A DNA stretch of 64,000 bases from Pseudomonas furukawaii (GCF_002355475.1 NZ_AP014862.1:992001-1056000); one strand, 5' to 3'. Counted from the first letter of the stretch, positions 46,008-56,433 are shown. Notes: generated by a model from the sequence alone, not told the origin. A program made the numbers and translations.

Positions 46008-46159
46008 CATATGCGCCAGACAGGGCGCGTAGCGCCGTGACCGGGCCCTTGGCCGATAGCGCAATCCCGTGTGGCACGGGACGGCGGCGAGTCCGGGCTC
46101 GGTCGTGGCGGGTGCTGGATGAAGGGGGGTAGAGGGCGTTTTTCCGAGGAAACGGAGGA

Positions 46160-46432
46160 TCACTCGCCTTCGTCGAACCTGTTGTTGATCAGTTCGATCA
46201 GGGCCTTGAGGGCGTCGTCGTCCTGATCGCCTTCAGTGTGCAGGTGAATGGGGGTGCCCTTGCCGGCCGCCAGCATCATCACGGCCATGATGCTCTTGCC
46301 GTCCACCAGGCTTTCCGCCGAGCGGCCGACGCGAATCTGGCAAGGGTAACGTCCGGCCACGCCGACGAACTTGGCTGCCGCCCGGGCATGCAGGCCAAGT
46401 TTGTTGATGATGGTGATCTCGCAGGCGGGCAT
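46160..46432 (-). CDS. ptsO: nitrogen-PTS phosphocarrier NPr
   Basis: A 90-residue HPr-family protein with the phospho-acceptor H15 in NKLGLHARAAAKF and the regulatory-serine region DGKSIMAVMML. It passes phosphate from PtsP to PtsN (EIIA-Ntr). It ends the minus-strand rpoN cluster, 16 bases after rapZ. Confidence 0.95.
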   Translation of the reverse strand: MPACEITIINKLGLHARAAAKFVGVAGRYPCQIRVGRSAESLVDGKSIMAVMMLAAGKGTPIHLHTEGDQDDDALKALIELINNRFDEGE

Positions 46433-46448
46433 CGCGTTTCCAATCCTT

Positions 46449-47306
46449 CTAGCTGAGGTCGCGGTGGCGAACCTGGACGTTCTTCAAAATGGGCTTGAGC
46501 GCGTTGCCAAGTCGCTCGGCGAGATAGACCGAGCGGTGGTGCCCACCGGTGCAGCCAACGGCAATGGTGACGTAGGCGCGATTGCTGGCGGCGAAGCGCG
46601 GTAGCCATTTGTTCAGGTAGCCGAAGATGTCCTGGTACATTTCCTCGACATCGGGCTGGGATGCGAGGTAGGCGGCAACCTCCTGATCCAGGCCGGAATG
46701 CTCGCGCAGTTCAGGCTTCCAGTAGGGGTTGGGCAGGCAGCGGACGTCGAAGACCAGGTCGGCATCCACCGGCATGCCGCGTTTGAAGCCGAAAGACTCG
46801 ACGAGGAAGGCGGTGCCGGGCTCAGGCTGGTTGAGCAGGCGCAGCTTGATGGCGTCACGCAGCTGGTAGAGGTTCAGGCGCGTGGTGTCGATCTTCAGGT
46901 CGGCCAGGTCGGCGATCGGCTGCAACAGCGTCTCTTCATCGCGAATGGCTTCGGCGAGGGAGCGATTGTCGTTGGTCAGCGGATGGCGACGGCGCGTCTC
47001 CGAGAAGCGCTTGAGCAGGGTGTCCTGTTCGGCGTCCAGGTAGAGGACGTCGCACTTGATGTGACGTGTCCGCGCTTCTTCCAGCAATTCGGGAAAACGT
47101 TGCAACTGGCTGGGCAGGTTGCGCGCATCGATGGATACGGCGACCTTCGGCTCCAGCAGTTCGGTGTGCAGCAGGGTCCGTTCCGCCAGCTCTGGAAGCA
47201 GGCCGGCGGGCAGGTTGTCGATGCAGTAGAAGCCGTGGTCCTCGAGTACATCGAGGGCGGTACTCTTGCCCGAACCGGAGCGGCCGCTGACGATGACCAG
47301 GCGCAT
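46449..47306 (-). CDS. rapZ: RNase adapter protein RapZ (YvcJ family)
   Basis: A 285-residue P-loop protein: Walker [13 protein letters not shown] at residues 8-19, then [29 protein letters not shown], and the C-terminal block [19 protein letters not shown]. In E. coli it steers RNase E to the sRNA GlmZ and so controls glmS; in pseudomonads the RNA partner may differ. It lies between ptsN and ptsO, linking nitrogen PTS to cell-wall precursor control. Confidence 0.94.
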   Translation of the reverse strand: MRLVIVSGRSGSGKSTALDVLEDHGFYCIDNLPAGLLPELAERTLLHTELLEPKVAVSIDARNLPSQLQRFPELLEEARTRHIKCDVLYLDAEQDTLLKRFSETRRRHPLTNDNRSLAEAIRDEETLLQPIADLADLKIDTTRLNLYQLRDAIKLRLLNQPEPGTAFLVESFGFKRGMPVDADLVFDVRCLPNPYWKPELREHSGLDQEVAAYLASQPDVEEMYQDIFGYLNKWLPRFAASNRAYVTIAVGCTGGHHRSVYLAERLGNALKPILKNVQVRHRDLS

Positions 47307-47315
47307 GGGCAGGTC

Positions 47316-47780
47316 CTAGCGTCCGCTCTGAACGTCCACCACCACCTGGTACAGGCTGGTGCTGTCGGGCGCCTGGCGCAGGCGTTCGCGCACGTCGGCA
47401 CGGTCCAGCATGCTGGCGATCTGGCGCAACAGTTCGAGGTGCTCGTCGGTGGCGGCTTCCGGGACCAGCAGCACGAGCAGCAGGTCCACGGGGGCGCCAT
47501 CGATGGCGTCGAAGTCGACGGGTGCGTCGAGACGGAGCACCGCGCTGATGGGCGCGGTGCAACCGGCGAGTCGACAGTGGGGAATGGCGATGCCGTTGCC
47601 GAAACCGGTGGAACCGAGTTTCTCCCGGGATACCAGGCTTTCGAATATGTCCTGGTAATCGAGGTCGGGAAGGTCGCGAGCGACCAGCTTGGCGATCTGT
47701 TCCAGTACGCGTTTCTTGCTGCCACCCGGCACGTTCACCAGGGAACGGCCGGGGGTCAGGATTTGCTCAAGTCGGATCAT
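47316..47780 (-). CDS. ptsN: nitrogen-PTS EIIA protein PtsN
   Basis: A 154-residue EIIA-Ntr domain with the phospho-acceptor H68 in GNGIAIPHCRLAG and the block DLLLVLLVPEAATDEHLELL. It is a regulatory end-point of the PtsP-NPr chain, affecting nitrogen, potassium and polymer metabolism. It lies 12 bases after hpf. Confidence 0.95.
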   Translation of the reverse strand: MIRLEQILTPGRSLVNVPGGSKKRVLEQIAKLVARDLPDLDYQDIFESLVSREKLGSTGFGNGIAIPHCRLAGCTAPISAVLRLDAPVDFDAIDGAPVDLLLVLLVPEAATDEHLELLRQIASMLDRADVRERLRQAPDSTSLYQVVVDVQSGR

Positions 47781-47792
47781 AGGGAGGGAGGG

Positions 47793-48101
47793 TCAGCGGG
47801 CAGTGGCACCCTGCTGGCGGTTCAATTGCTTCTCCTTGTGCTTGATCAGTTGGCGATCCAGCTTGTCGGTAAGCAGGTCGATGGCGGCGTACATGTCTTC
47901 ATGTTCCGCGTTAGCAACGACTTCGCCGCCGGCGATGTGCAAAGTGGCTTCGATTTTCTGTTTGAGTTTCTCGACATGCATGATCACCTGCACGTTGGTG
48001 ATTCTGTCGAAGTGGCGCTCCAGACGGTCGAACTTCTCGACAACGTAGTTGCGCAGGGCGTCGGTCACATCCAGTTGATGTCCACTGATGTTGACTTGCA
48101 T
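47793..48101 (-). CDS. hpf: ribosome hibernation promoting factor (short HPF)
   Basis: A 102-residue HPF/RaiA domain (QVNISGHQLDVTDALRNYV, DRITNVQVIMHVEKLKQKIEA, LHIAGGEVVANAEHEDMYAAID). It binds idle 30S subunits and promotes 100S dimers. It lies 84 bases downstream of rpoN in the conserved rpoN-hpf-ptsN-rapZ-ptsO run. Confidence 0.95.
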   Translation of the reverse strand: MQVNISGHQLDVTDALRNYVVEKFDRLERHFDRITNVQVIMHVEKLKQKIEATLHIAGGEVVANAEHEDMYAAIDLLTDKLDRQLIKHKEKQLNRQQGATAR

Positions 48102-48118
48102 ACCGCTTTCTCCTTATT

Positions 48119-48147
48119 GCCCGTGTATAAGAGACAGGCTAACGGGC
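48119..48147. other. stem-loop and Tn5 mosaic-end-like 15-mer between rpoN and hpf
   Basis: GCCCGT and ACGGGC can pair across a 17-base loop. Inside, GTGTATAAGAGACAG (48123-48137) equals 15 of the 19 bases of the Tn5 mosaic end used in some sequencing libraries. It could be native sequence or an assembly artefact. Confidence 0.35.
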
Positions 48148-48185
48148 CTGCCACCGGAACACTTTGGCGTGGGTCAATTTCCGCG

Positions 48186-49682
48186 TCACATCAATCGCTT
48201 TCGTTCGCTGGAAGGCGCTATTCCGAGGGATTCCCGGTACTTGGCGACTGTGCGACGGGCCACTTGAATGCCCTGTGCCTCCAGTAAACCAGCGATCTTG
48301 CTGTCGCTCAACGGCTTTTTCGGATTTTCCGCTGCAACCAGTTTCTTGATGATGGCGCGGATCGCGGTAGACGAGCATTCGCCGCCTTCCGAGGTGCTGA
48401 CGTGGCTGGAGAAGAAGTACTTCAGCTCGTAGATACCGCGGGGGGTGTGCATGAATTTCTGGGTGGTCACGCGCGAGATGGTGGACTCGTGCATGCCCAC
48501 GGCTTCGGCGATGTCGTGCAGGACAAGGGGCTTCATGGCCTCGTCGCCGTACTCCAGGAAACCGCGCTGGTGTTCGACGATCTGGGTTGCCACCTTCATC
48601 AGCGTCTCGTTGCGGCTCTGCAGGCTCTTGATGAACCAGCGCGCTTCCTGCAGCTGGTTTCGCATGAAGGTGTTGTCGGCGCTGGAGTCGGCGCGCCGGA
48701 CGAAGCCGGCGTAATGGGGATTCACTCGCAGGCGGGGTACCGCCTCCTGGTTCAGCTCCACCAGCCAGCGTTCATTGTGCTTGCGGACGATGACATCGGG
48801 TACCACGTACTCGGGCTCACTGGCCTCGATCTGGGAACCGGGGCGGGGATTCAGCGCCTGGATCAGCGCGATGATCTGCTTGAGCTCATCCTCCTTGACC
48901 TTCATGCGCCGCATCAGCTGGCTATAGTCGCGGCTACCGAGGAGGTCGAGGAAGTCGCCGACCAGTCGCTGCGCTTCGGTCAGCCAGGGCGTGGTGGCGG
49001 GCAGCTGGCGCAGTTGAAGCAGCAGGCATTCGCGCAGGTCGCGGGCGCCGATGCCGGCGGGTTCGAACTGCTGGATGCGATGCAGCACCACTTCGACTTC
49101 GTCCAGCTCGACACCGAGTTCGGGGTCGAAGGCGTCGACGATCTCGGCCAGGGACTCCTCGAGGTAGCCATCGTTGTTGATGCAGTCGATCAGGGTGACG
49201 GCGATCAGGCGGTCGGTGTCGGACATGGGGGCCAGATTCAGTTGCCACAGGAGGTGGCTCTGCAGGCTCTCCCCGACGGAGGTGCGGGAGGTGAAGTCCC
49301 ACTCGTCATCATCGTTGCTGGGCAGGCTGCTGGCGCTGGTCTGGTAGACGTCCTCCCAGGCCGTGTCCACCGGAAGCTCGCTGGGGATGCGTTCGTGCCA
49401 TTCGCCATCTTCCAGGGGCTCGTTGCTGCCCTCGGCGCTGGACTCCTGGAAGCTCGTGTCCTGGCTGCCGGTGTTCGGCGACTGATCCCCTTCGGCCATG
49501 GGATCGGAGGTGTCGAAATCCTCGCCATCCTCCTGCCGTTCGAGCATGGGATTGGATTCCAGCGCCTCCTGGATTTCCTGCTGGAGGTCCAGGGTGGAGA
49601 GTTGGAGAAGGCGGATGGCCTGTTGCAGCTGCGGTGTCATCGTCAGCTGCTGGCCCATCTTGAGGACTAGCGATGGTTTCAT
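48186..49682 (-). CDS. rpoN: RNA polymerase sigma-54 factor
   Basis: A 498-residue sigma-54. Region I is Gln/Leu-rich ([20 protein letters not shown]), followed by an acidic linker, the core-binding region, and the C-terminal DNA-binding part with the RpoN box [10 protein letters not shown] near 476-485. It recognises -24/-12 promoters for nitrogen, motility and many other genes. It lies downstream of lptB, 147 bases away. Confidence 0.97.
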   Translation of the reverse strand: MKPSLVLKMGQQLTMTPQLQQAIRLLQLSTLDLQQEIQEALESNPMLERQEDGEDFDTSDPMAEGDQSPNTGSQDTSFQESSAEGSNEPLEDGEWHERIPSELPVDTAWEDVYQTSASSLPSNDDDEWDFTSRTSVGESLQSHLLWQLNLAPMSDTDRLIAVTLIDCINNDGYLEESLAEIVDAFDPELGVELDEVEVVLHRIQQFEPAGIGARDLRECLLLQLRQLPATTPWLTEAQRLVGDFLDLLGSRDYSQLMRRMKVKEDELKQIIALIQALNPRPGSQIEASEPEYVVPDVIVRKHNERWLVELNQEAVPRLRVNPHYAGFVRRADSSADNTFMRNQLQEARWFIKSLQSRNETLMKVATQIVEHQRGFLEYGDEAMKPLVLHDIAEAVGMHESTISRVTTQKFMHTPRGIYELKYFFSSHVSTSEGGECSSTAIRAIIKKLVAAENPKKPLSDSKIAGLLEAQGIQVARRTVAKYRESLGIAPSSERKRLM

Positions 49683-49829
49683 GGCAGAGGGCTTGGGACC
49701 TTATTCGCCGGCGCATTCGCGCCATCCACTACAGGGCGCCGAAGCGCCGCCAGGAAGCAAATTATATGCCTGACCTTGAAGGAAATTCCTAGTTCCCGCA
49801 AGCCATCTTGTAGGTGAGCGAGCGGGAAA

Positions 49830-50555
49830 CTACAGCCTGAACTCGTGGCCCAGGTAGACTTCCTTCACCAGTTGGTTGGCCAGGATGGCCTCCGCATCGC
49901 CTTCGGCGATCAGTTGGCCGTCACTGACAATGTAGGCGGTCTCGCAGATGTCCAGGGTCTCGCGCACGTTGTGGTCGGTGATGAGGACGCCGATGCCCTT
50001 GGCCTTGAGGTGATGGATGATCTGCTTGATGTCGCCTACGGAAATCGGGTCGACGCCGGCGAAGGGTTCGTCGAGGAGGATGAACTTCGGCGCCGTCGCC
50101 AGTGCGCGGGCGATTTCCACCCGACGACGCTCGCCACCGGAGAGGCTCATGCCGAGGCTGTCGCGGATGTGGCTGATATGGAATTCCTGCAGCAGGCTTT
50201 CCAGTTCCCGGCGGCGTCCGGCGCGGTCGAGTTCCTTGCGGGTCTCGAGGATTGCCATGATGTTGTCCGCCACGCTGAGCTTGCGGAAGATCGAGGCTTC
50301 CTGCGGCAGGTAGCCGATGCCCGCTCGGGCGCGGCCGTGCATGGGCTGGTGGGTGACGTCCTGCGAGTCGATCAGGACGCGGCCCTGGTCGGCCCTTACC
50401 AGGCCGACGATCATGTAGAAGCAGGTGGTCTTGCCCGCGCCGTTGGGGCCGAGGAGGCCGACGATCTGACCGCTGTCAATGGACAGGCTGACGTCGCGGA
50501 CCACCTGACGGCTCTTGTAGCTCTTGGCCAGGTGCTGGGCTTTGAGAGTCGCCAT
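49830..50555 (-). CDS. lptB: LPS export ABC ATPase LptB
   Basis: A 241-residue ATPase: Walker [10 protein letters not shown], signature [15 protein letters not shown], Walker [14 protein letters not shown] and switch histidine in [11 protein letters not shown]. It powers LPS extraction by LptFG. Its start touches the lptA stop. Confidence 0.96.
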   Translation of the reverse strand: MATLKAQHLAKSYKSRQVVRDVSLSIDSGQIVGLLGPNGAGKTTCFYMIVGLVRADQGRVLIDSQDVTHQPMHGRARAGIGYLPQEASIFRKLSVADNIMAILETRKELDRAGRRRELESLLQEFHISHIRDSLGMSLSGGERRRVEIARALATAPKFILLDEPFAGVDPISVGDIKQIIHHLKAKGIGVLITDHNVRETLDICETAYIVSDGQLIAEGDAEAILANQLVKEVYLGHEFRL

Positions 50556-51091
50556 TACTGTGCTTTCTGCTCTTTCTTCTTCGGCTGGATCACCATGTCG
50601 ATCCGCGGGCGCGGCGTGGTGACGTTGCCGCCCGTGGCGCGGCCGGCGTTTACGATCTGGCGTTGGGTGTCATAGACGATCTTCTCGCCTTCGAAGGTAT
50701 TGCCTTCCTGAACCACCTTGGCCTGGTCGAGCAGGATGATGCGCTCGTTGGCGGCGAAGTACTGGATGGTGAGTCCGTAGGCCTTGACGATCTGCTTGTC
50801 CACGGCAGGCTTCTGCTCGTAGTAGGCGGGCTTGCCCACGGAGGTGAAGACTTCGATGTCGCCGTTGGCATCCTGGGTGATAGTGACGGTGTCACCGGTG
50901 ATCTTCAGCGTGCCTTGGGTGATCACCACATTTCCCCGATAGACCGCTACGCCTTGCTTGTCGTCGAGCTCTGCGCTGTCGGCCTGGACGCGAATCGGTT
51001 GCTCGCGGTCGGACGGCAATGCCCAGGCGGCGGCACTTCCGAGTGCGGTGCCCAGGCTGAGCAACAGGGGGAGGGTATTAACGAACCTCAT
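50555..51091 (-). CDS. lptA: LPS transport periplasmic bridge protein LptA
   Basis: A 178-residue periplasmic protein with a signal peptide (about 1-24, ending AWA before LPSDREQPI) and an OstA/LptA jellyroll ([34 protein letters not shown]). It links LptC to LptD. It overlaps lptC by 14 bases. Confidence 0.95.
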   Translation of the reverse strand: MRFVNTLPLLLSLGTALGSAAAWALPSDREQPIRVQADSAELDDKQGVAVYRGNVVITQGTLKITGDTVTITQDANGDIEVFTSVGKPAYYEQKPAVDKQIVKAYGLTIQYFAANERIILLDQAKVVQEGNTFEGEKIVYDTQRQIVNAGRATGGNVTTPRPRIDMVIQPKKKEQKAQ

Positions 51092-51647
51092 GCTGGCCTC
51101 TTACGTTGGACTGCAGGATCATCCTGCTGTCATTCAAGTACGCTTTCATTCCTTGTGCCGTGGTCACCCCATTGGCCGCGTCGATTTTAACGGCTTGCTG
51201 GGTCTGCGCATATTCCTGATCGGGGAATACGGTCAGCCGGCTGGTGGTCAGGATGGTGGGACGGCCCTTGGCGTCGGTGCGGGCCACCCTGACCTGGTCG
51301 ATCAGTTCCACCTGCTTGCCTTCGGGGCCTACCTCGCCACGCTCGCTCTGCACGTGCCAGGGATAGGCGGTGCCGCGGTGCAGCAGGAGGTCGGGTTTGG
51401 TCAGCAATGTGACATCGGTGGCCTTGATATGTTCGAGGCGCGTGGCGGTCATTTCGTAGTGCAGCTTGCCGTCTTCCTGGAACTGGGTGCTCTTGCCGTT
51501 CTCGACGTAGAAGTCGATGGCATTGTCTCCGCCTGCCGCCTGGGGGCGGTCCATGAAGCTCTCGGGGCGGATGTTCCAGTAGCCAAGGGCGATGAGCAGG
51601 GCGGCGATGGGCGTCAGGATCAGCGCCGTGCGTAGGTTCTTGGACAT
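51078..51647 (-). CDS. lptC: LPS export bitopic protein LptC
   Basis: A 189-residue protein with one N-terminal membrane anchor (residues 7-24) and a periplasmic LptC jellyroll (PDLLLHRGTAYPWHVQSERG). It joins LptBFG to LptA. I chose the ATG at 51647, with GAGG 6 bases upstream on the minus strand; a GTG at 51659 would overlap the kdsC stop. Confidence 0.92.
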   Translation of the reverse strand: MSKNLRTALILTPIAALLIALGYWNIRPESFMDRPQAAGGDNAIDFYVENGKSTQFQEDGKLHYEMTATRLEHIKATDVTLLTKPDLLLHRGTAYPWHVQSERGEVGPEGKQVELIDQVRVARTDAKGRPTILTTSRLTVFPDQEYAQTQQAVKIDAANGVTTAQGMKAYLNDSRMILQSNVRGQHEVR

Positions 51648-51655
51648 GGTCGGCC

Positions 51656-52180
51656 TCACAGGTAAGCGGCTTGCGCAGCTTCCAGCGCACCCTGGGCGCG
51701 CAGGATGAGTTCGCAGAACTCCCGCGCCGCGCCTTCGCCGCCGCGGGCCTGGGTCACGCCGTGGGCGTGCTGGCGCACAAAGGCGTCGGCGTTCGCCACC
51801 GCCATCCCCAGGCCTACCCGGCGGATGACCGGGAGGTCGGGCAGGTCATCGCCGAGGTAGGCGACCTGGTCGTGACTCAGGCCCAGTTCGGCGAGCAGCC
51901 CATCGAGCACCACGAGCTTGTCCTCGCGGCCCTGGAACAGGTGCTGGATACCGAGGTTCTGCGCGCGACGTTCCACCACTTCCGACTGGCGACCGCTGAT
52001 GATGGCGGTGCGCACTCCGGCGTTCATCAGCATCTTGATGCCCTGGCCATCGAGCGTGCTGAAGGTCTTGAACTCGCCGCCGCCGGGAAGGAAGTAGAGG
52101 CGCCCGTCGGTGAGTACGCCGTCGACATCGAATACCGCGAGGCGGACGCCCTTGGCGCGGGAAAGGAGTTCGTTGCTCAT
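51656..52180 (-). CDS. kdsC: Kdo-8-phosphate phosphatase KdsC
   Basis: A 174-residue HAD phosphatase with the nucleophile pair D18/D20 in VFDVDGVLTDG, then ISGRQSEVVERRAQNLGI and YLGDDLPDLPVI. It makes Kdo from Kdo-8-phosphate for LPS. It overlaps kdsD by one base. Confidence 0.95.
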   Translation of the reverse strand: MSNELLSRAKGVRLAVFDVDGVLTDGRLYFLPGGGEFKTFSTLDGQGIKMLMNAGVRTAIISGRQSEVVERRAQNLGIQHLFQGREDKLVVLDGLLAELGLSHDQVAYLGDDLPDLPVIRRVGLGMAVANADAFVRQHAHGVTQARGGEGAAREFCELILRAQGALEAAQAAYL

Positions 52181-53154
52181 CAGATCACTCCGGCGCGCGT
52201 CAGGTCGTGGATATGCAGGGCGCCGATGGGGCGATCGGTTGCGTCGACCACCACCAGCACGTTGATCTTGTGGTCGTCCATGATCTTCAGCGCTTCGGCT
52301 GCCAGCATCTCAGGGCGCACGGTCTTGCCGTGGAGCGTCATGACTTCGTCGATGCCGGCCTGGCGAACGTCCACTCCCTTGTCCAGGGTTCGGCGCAGGT
52401 CGCCATCGGTGAAGATGCCGGCCAAGCGTCCGTCGTCTTCCAGCACCGCCGTCATGCCCAGGCCCTTGCGGGTCATTTCCAGCAGTGCGTCTCGCAGGGC
52501 GGTGCCCCGCGCGACCTTCGGCAGGTTGTCACCGCTGTGCATGATGTGTTCGACCTTCAGCAGCAGGCGGCGGCCCAGCGCACCACCCGGGTGCGAAAAG
52601 GCAAAGTCCTCGGCGGTAAAGCCACGGGCTTCCAGCAGTGCGATGGCGAGGGCGTCGCCCAGCACGAGGGAGGCTGTGGTGGACGAGGTGGGCGCCAGGT
52701 TGAGTGGGCAGGCCTCCTGGCCCACTCGGGCGTCCAGGTTGGCTTCGGCGGCCTTGGCCAGTGGGGACTCAGGGTTGCCGGTCAGGCTGATGAGGGTGAT
52801 GCCCAGTCGTTTGATCAGCGGCAGCAGGGTGACGATTTCGGCGGTTGAGCCCGAGTTCGACAGGGCCAGCACCACGTCGTCGCGGGTGATCATGCCCATG
52901 TCGCCATGGCTGGCTTCGGCCGGATGGACGAAGAAGGACGGGGTCCCGGTGCTGGCCAGGGTGGCGGCGATCTTGTTGCCGACGTGCCCGGACTTGCCCA
53001 TGCCCACCACTACCACGCGTCCCTTGCAGGCCAGGATGAGCTCGCAGGCGCGGACGAAATCGGCGTCGATACGCGGAATAAGGGCGTCGATCGCCTCACG
53101 TTCGAGCTGGATGGTGCGTTGTGCGGACTTGATCAGATCGCTGGATTGGCTCAT
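52180..53154 (-). CDS. kdsD: arabinose-5-phosphate isomerase KdsD
   Basis: A 324-residue protein with an N-terminal SIS domain (VVVVGMGKSGHVGNKIAATLASTG, SNSGSTAEIVTLLPLIKRLG) and two C-terminal CBS domains (about 205-320). It converts ribulose-5-phosphate to arabinose-5-phosphate, the first Kdo step. It leads kdsDC-lptCAB-rpoN and diverges from mlaF over 231 bases. Confidence 0.95.
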   Translation of the reverse strand: MSQSSDLIKSAQRTIQLEREAIDALIPRIDADFVRACELILACKGRVVVVGMGKSGHVGNKIAATLASTGTPSFFVHPAEASHGDMGMITRDDVVLALSNSGSTAEIVTLLPLIKRLGITLISLTGNPESPLAKAAEANLDARVGQEACPLNLAPTSSTTASLVLGDALAIALLEARGFTAEDFAFSHPGGALGRRLLLKVEHIMHSGDNLPKVARGTALRDALLEMTRKGLGMTAVLEDDGRLAGIFTDGDLRRTLDKGVDVRQAGIDEVMTLHGKTVRPEMLAAEALKIMDDHKINVLVVVDATDRPIGALHIHDLTRAGVI

Positions 53155-53385
53155 GGAGGGCGTGCGGTTGCCAAAGGAAAAGGTGGCGATTATAGCGATA
53201 AAGGTGAATCAGCTCACGCTCCATTCCCGTGGAAGCTGTCGCAAAGCTGAACGGCAGTTCGCGCAGTCTTGGGAGGCGTCGGGGCGCGGTGATATAGTTC
53301 GCGCCCTGTTCGGCCCGTCCTGTTCGGGGTGTCCTCGCGTTGGGGCGCGTCGTCTTTCAGGGAGGCTGTATCGCAAGGAGTCTAG

Positions 53386-54195
53386 ATGAGCGCCGAAAAC
53401 GCCTATGCCGTCGAGCTGAAGGGGGTCACCTTCAGGCGCGGTACGCGCAGCATTTTCCAGGATGTCGACATTCGCATTCCCCGCGGCAAGGTCACCGGCA
53501 TCATGGGGCCATCCGGCTGCGGCAAGACTACACTGCTGCGCCTGATCGCCGCCCAGCTCAAGCCCGATGCCGGCGAAGTCTGGGTCAACGGCCAGAACTT
53601 GCCGAAGCTCTCGCGTCCCGAGCTGTTCGACATGCGCAAGCAGTTCGGTGTGCTGTTCCAGAGTGGCGCCCTGTTCACCGACCTCGATGTGTTCGAGAAC
53701 GTGGCCTTTCCGCTGCGGGTGCACACCCGCCTGCCCGAGGAGATGATCCGCGACATCGTTCTGATGAAGCTCCAGGCCGTGGGCCTCCGGGGGGCCCTGG
53801 ATCTGATGCCGGACGAGCTCTCGGGCGGCATGAAGCGCCGGGTCGCGCTGGCCCGTGCCATTGCGCTCGACCCGCAGATCCTGATGTACGACGAGCCGTT
53901 CGTCGGGCAGGATCCCATCGCCATGGGCGTTTTGGTGCGACTGATCCGCCTGCTAAACGACGCCCTGGGCATCACCAGTATCGTCGTATCCCACGACCTG
54001 GCGGAGACCGCCAGCATCGCCGATTACCTCTACGTGGTGGGCGATTCCCAGGTATTGGGGCAGGGAACCCCGGATGAGCTGATGAATTCCGATAACCCGC
54101 GTATCCGCCAGTTCATGAAGGGCATCCCGGACGGTCCGGTGCCTTTCCATTATCCGGCGCCGGATTACCGAAAAGACCTCCTGGGGGATCACTGA
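53386..54195 (+). CDS. mlaF: phospholipid ABC transporter ATPase MlaF
   Basis: A 269-residue ATPase: Walker [13 protein letters not shown], signature [15 protein letters not shown], Walker [14 protein letters not shown]. It drives the MlaFEDB complex that keeps outer-membrane lipid asymmetry. Its stop overlaps the mlaE start by one base. Confidence 0.96.
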   Translation: MSAENAYAVELKGVTFRRGTRSIFQDVDIRIPRGKVTGIMGPSGCGKTTLLRLIAAQLKPDAGEVWVNGQNLPKLSRPELFDMRKQFGVLFQSGALFTDLDVFENVAFPLRVHTRLPEEMIRDIVLMKLQAVGLRGALDLMPDELSGGMKRRVALARAIALDPQILMYDEPFVGQDPIAMGVLVRLIRLLNDALGITSIVVSHDLAETASIADYLYVVGDSQVLGQGTPDELMNSDNPRIRQFMKGIPDGPVPFHYPAPDYRKDLLGDH

Positions 54196-54992
54196 TGCGC
54201 AAGAAGTCGCTGCTCGAGCGCATTCGCCTGCTCGGGCGCTCCGGCCTGGACGTCGTCGAGTCCCTTGGTCGTTCCACCCTGTTCCTGCTGCGTGCGCTGT
54301 TTGGTCGTACCGGTACCCGCAACGGCTTCCAGCTACTGGTCAAGCAGCTGTATTCCATCGGGGTGCTGTCGCTGCCGATCATCATCGTCTCCGGTGTCTT
54401 CATCGGCATGGTGCTGGCCCTGCAGGGCTACAACATCCTGGTGTCCTACGGTTCGGAGCAGGCGGTGGGGCAGATGGTCGCGCTGACGTTGCTGCGCGAG
54501 CTCGGCCCGGTGGTGACCGGTCTGCTCTTCGCCGGGCGTGCCGGTTCGGCGCTGACCGCGGAGATCGGCAACATGAAGTCCACCGAGCAGCTCTCCAGCC
54601 TGGAGATGATCGGAGTCGACCCTCTCAAGTACATCATCGCGCCGCGCCTCTGGGCCGGCTTCATTTCCATGCCGATGCTGGCGTTGATCTTCAGCGTGGT
54701 GGGCATCTGGGGGGGCGCTATGGTGGCCGTGGACTGGCTGGGAGTCTATGACGGCTCCTTCTGGTCCAACATGCAGAGCAGTGTCGAATTCACCGAAGAC
54801 GTGCTGAACGGCGTGATCAAGAGCGTCGTATTCGCCTTCGTCGTGACCTGGATCGCCGTGTTCCAGGGGTATGACTGCGAGCCGACCTCGGAAGGGATCA
54901 GCCGCGCAACGACTAAAACCGTGGTCTATGCCTCGCTGGCCGTGCTGGGGCTGGACTTCATCCTGACCGCCTTGATGTTTGGAGATTTCTGA
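54195..54992 (+). CDS. mlaE: phospholipid ABC transporter permease MlaE
   Basis: A 265-residue permease with about five helices and the MlaE core ([59 protein letters not shown]). It overlaps mlaD by one base. Confidence 0.96.
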   Translation: MRKKSLLERIRLLGRSGLDVVESLGRSTLFLLRALFGRTGTRNGFQLLVKQLYSIGVLSLPIIIVSGVFIGMVLALQGYNILVSYGSEQAVGQMVALTLLRELGPVVTGLLFAGRAGSALTAEIGNMKSTEQLSSLEMIGVDPLKYIIAPRLWAGFISMPMLALIFSVVGIWGGAMVAVDWLGVYDGSFWSNMQSSVEFTEDVLNGVIKSVVFAFVVTWIAVFQGYDCEPTSEGISRATTKTVVYASLAVLGLDFILTALMFGDF

Positions 54993-55459
54993 TGCAAATC
55001 CGCACCTTGGAAATTGGTGTCGGCCTGTTCCTCCTGGCCGGTCTGTTGGCCTTGCTGCTCCTGGCCCTGCGGGTCAGCGGCCTGTCCTATGGCGCCAGTG
55101 GCGATACCTACAAGCTTTACGCGCATTTCGACAATATTGCCGGTTTGACGGTCAGAGCAAAGGTAACCATGGCTGGTGTCACCATCGGCAAGGTCACCGC
55201 CATCGATCTGGACCGAGACAGCTACACCGGTCGCGTGACCATGGAGGTCGAGCAGCGCGTGGACAACCTGCCCGCGGACTCCACCGCCTCCATCCTCACC
55301 GCCGGCCTGCTGGGCGAGAAGTACATCGGCATCAGCGTCGGTGGTGACGATGAGCTGCTCAAGGACGGCGGAACCATCCGTGATACCCAGTCCGCACTGG
55401 TTCTGGAAGACCTGATCGGCAAGTTCCTGCTGAACTCGGTCAACAAAGAGAGCAAATGA
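54992..55459 (+). CDS. mlaD: phospholipid-binding MCE protein MlaD
   Basis: A 155-residue protein with one N-terminal helix (residues 7-27) and a single MCE domain (LYAHFDNIAGLTVRAKVTMA, ILTAGLLGEKYIGIS). Hexamers form the lipid channel above MlaE. Confidence 0.95.
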   Translation: MQIRTLEIGVGLFLLAGLLALLLLALRVSGLSYGASGDTYKLYAHFDNIAGLTVRAKVTMAGVTIGKVTAIDLDRDSYTGRVTMEVEQRVDNLPADSTASILTAGLLGEKYIGISVGGDDELLKDGGTIRDTQSALVLEDLIGKFLLNSVNKESK

Positions 55460-55470
55460 GGAATCGTGAC

Positions 55471-56115
55471 ATGATCAAAGCCCTGCGTAATGGCCTGCTG
55501 GTGCTGCTGGCAGCCCTGCCCCTCATGGCCACCGCGGCGCCCAGCGCGCGCGATGTGGTGCAGAAGACCACTGACGAGCTGCTGACCGAGCTGAAGAGCA
55601 ACAAGCAGCAGTACCGAAGCGACCCGCAGTCCTTCTACGATGCCCTGAATCGCATTCTCGGCCCGGTGGTGGATGCAGAAGGCATTTCCCGCAGCATCAT
55701 GACGGTGAAGTACTCGCGCAATGCGTCCCCCGAGCAGATGACCCGCTTCCAGGACAACTTCAAGCGCAGCCTGTTCCAGTTTTACGGAAACGCCCTGCTG
55801 GAGTACGACAACCAGGAAATCCGTGTATTGCCCGCCAAGCAGAACGATCCTGAGCGCGCTACCGTCGGCATGGAAGTCAAGGACAGCAAGGGAACCGTCT
55901 ATCCCGTGTCCTACACCATGGTCTACCTCAACGACCAGTGGATGCTGCGCAACGTCATCATCAATGGCATCAACATCGGCAAGCTGTTCCGCGACCAGTT
56001 CGCCGACAGCATGCAGCGCAATGGCAACGACCTGGACAAAACCATCAACGGATGGGCCGAGGTCGTGGCCAAGGCCAAGGAATCCGACGAGGCCAAGAAG
56101 GCGGGCGGGCAATGA
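55471..56115 (+). CDS. mlaC: periplasmic phospholipid shuttle MlaC
   Basis: A 214-residue protein with a signal peptide (about 1-21, ending ATA before APSARDVVQ) and an MlaC (Tol-Tol-Ttg2) domain (YDALNRILGPVVDAEGISRS, RDQFADSMQRNGNDLDKTIN). It ferries lipids between the membranes. I chose ATG 55471, which has GAGG 9 bases upstream and a clean signal peptide; ATG 55456, overlapping the mlaD stop, is possible. Confidence 0.93.
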   Translation: MIKALRNGLLVLLAALPLMATAAPSARDVVQKTTDELLTELKSNKQQYRSDPQSFYDALNRILGPVVDAEGISRSIMTVKYSRNASPEQMTRFQDNFKRSLFQFYGNALLEYDNQEIRVLPAKQNDPERATVGMEVKDSKGTVYPVSYTMVYLNDQWMLRNVIINGINIGKLFRDQFADSMQRNGNDLDKTINGWAEVVAKAKESDEAKKAGGQ

Positions 56116-56420
56116 GCGAGGCTCGCATCGAGCGGGGATCCGCCGGCGAGCTGTGTCTGGTGGGTGTGCTCGACTACAGCACCGGTCCTGCATTGCGCGA
56201 AGCCGGGCGGCAACTGATCCGTTCGCTGTCCGGCAACGACCTGGTGCTGGACTGCTCCGCCGTGCAGAAGAGCAGCAGCGTGGGACTTTCCCTGTTGCTG
56301 GCCTTCATGCGTGATGCCGCCTCCGCCGGAAAGTCGGTCACATTGCGCGGACTGCCTGGGGACATGCGGCAGATCGCCGAAGTTTCCGGGTTGACCGAGC
56401 TACTGCCCCGCGGGGTCTGA
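56112..56420 (+). CDS. mlaB: Mla complex STAS-domain protein MlaB
   Basis: A 102-residue STAS domain (LCLVGVLDYSTGPALREAG, LDCSAVQKSSSVGLSLLLAF) that stabilises MlaF. It overlaps mlaC by 4 bases (ATGA). Confidence 0.92.
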   Translation: MSEARIERGSAGELCLVGVLDYSTGPALREAGRQLIRSLSGNDLVLDCSAVQKSSSVGLSLLLAFMRDAASAGKSVTLRGLPGDMRQIAEVSGLTELLPRGV

Positions 56421-56433
56421 GCCGGTCCGACGG

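Noticed and set aside
46066-46080. CCCGTG/CACGGG hairpin as the ptsO terminator
   Set aside because: It lies about 80 bases after the ptsO stop, lacks a U-tract and has only a 6-bp stem, so I could not assign it.
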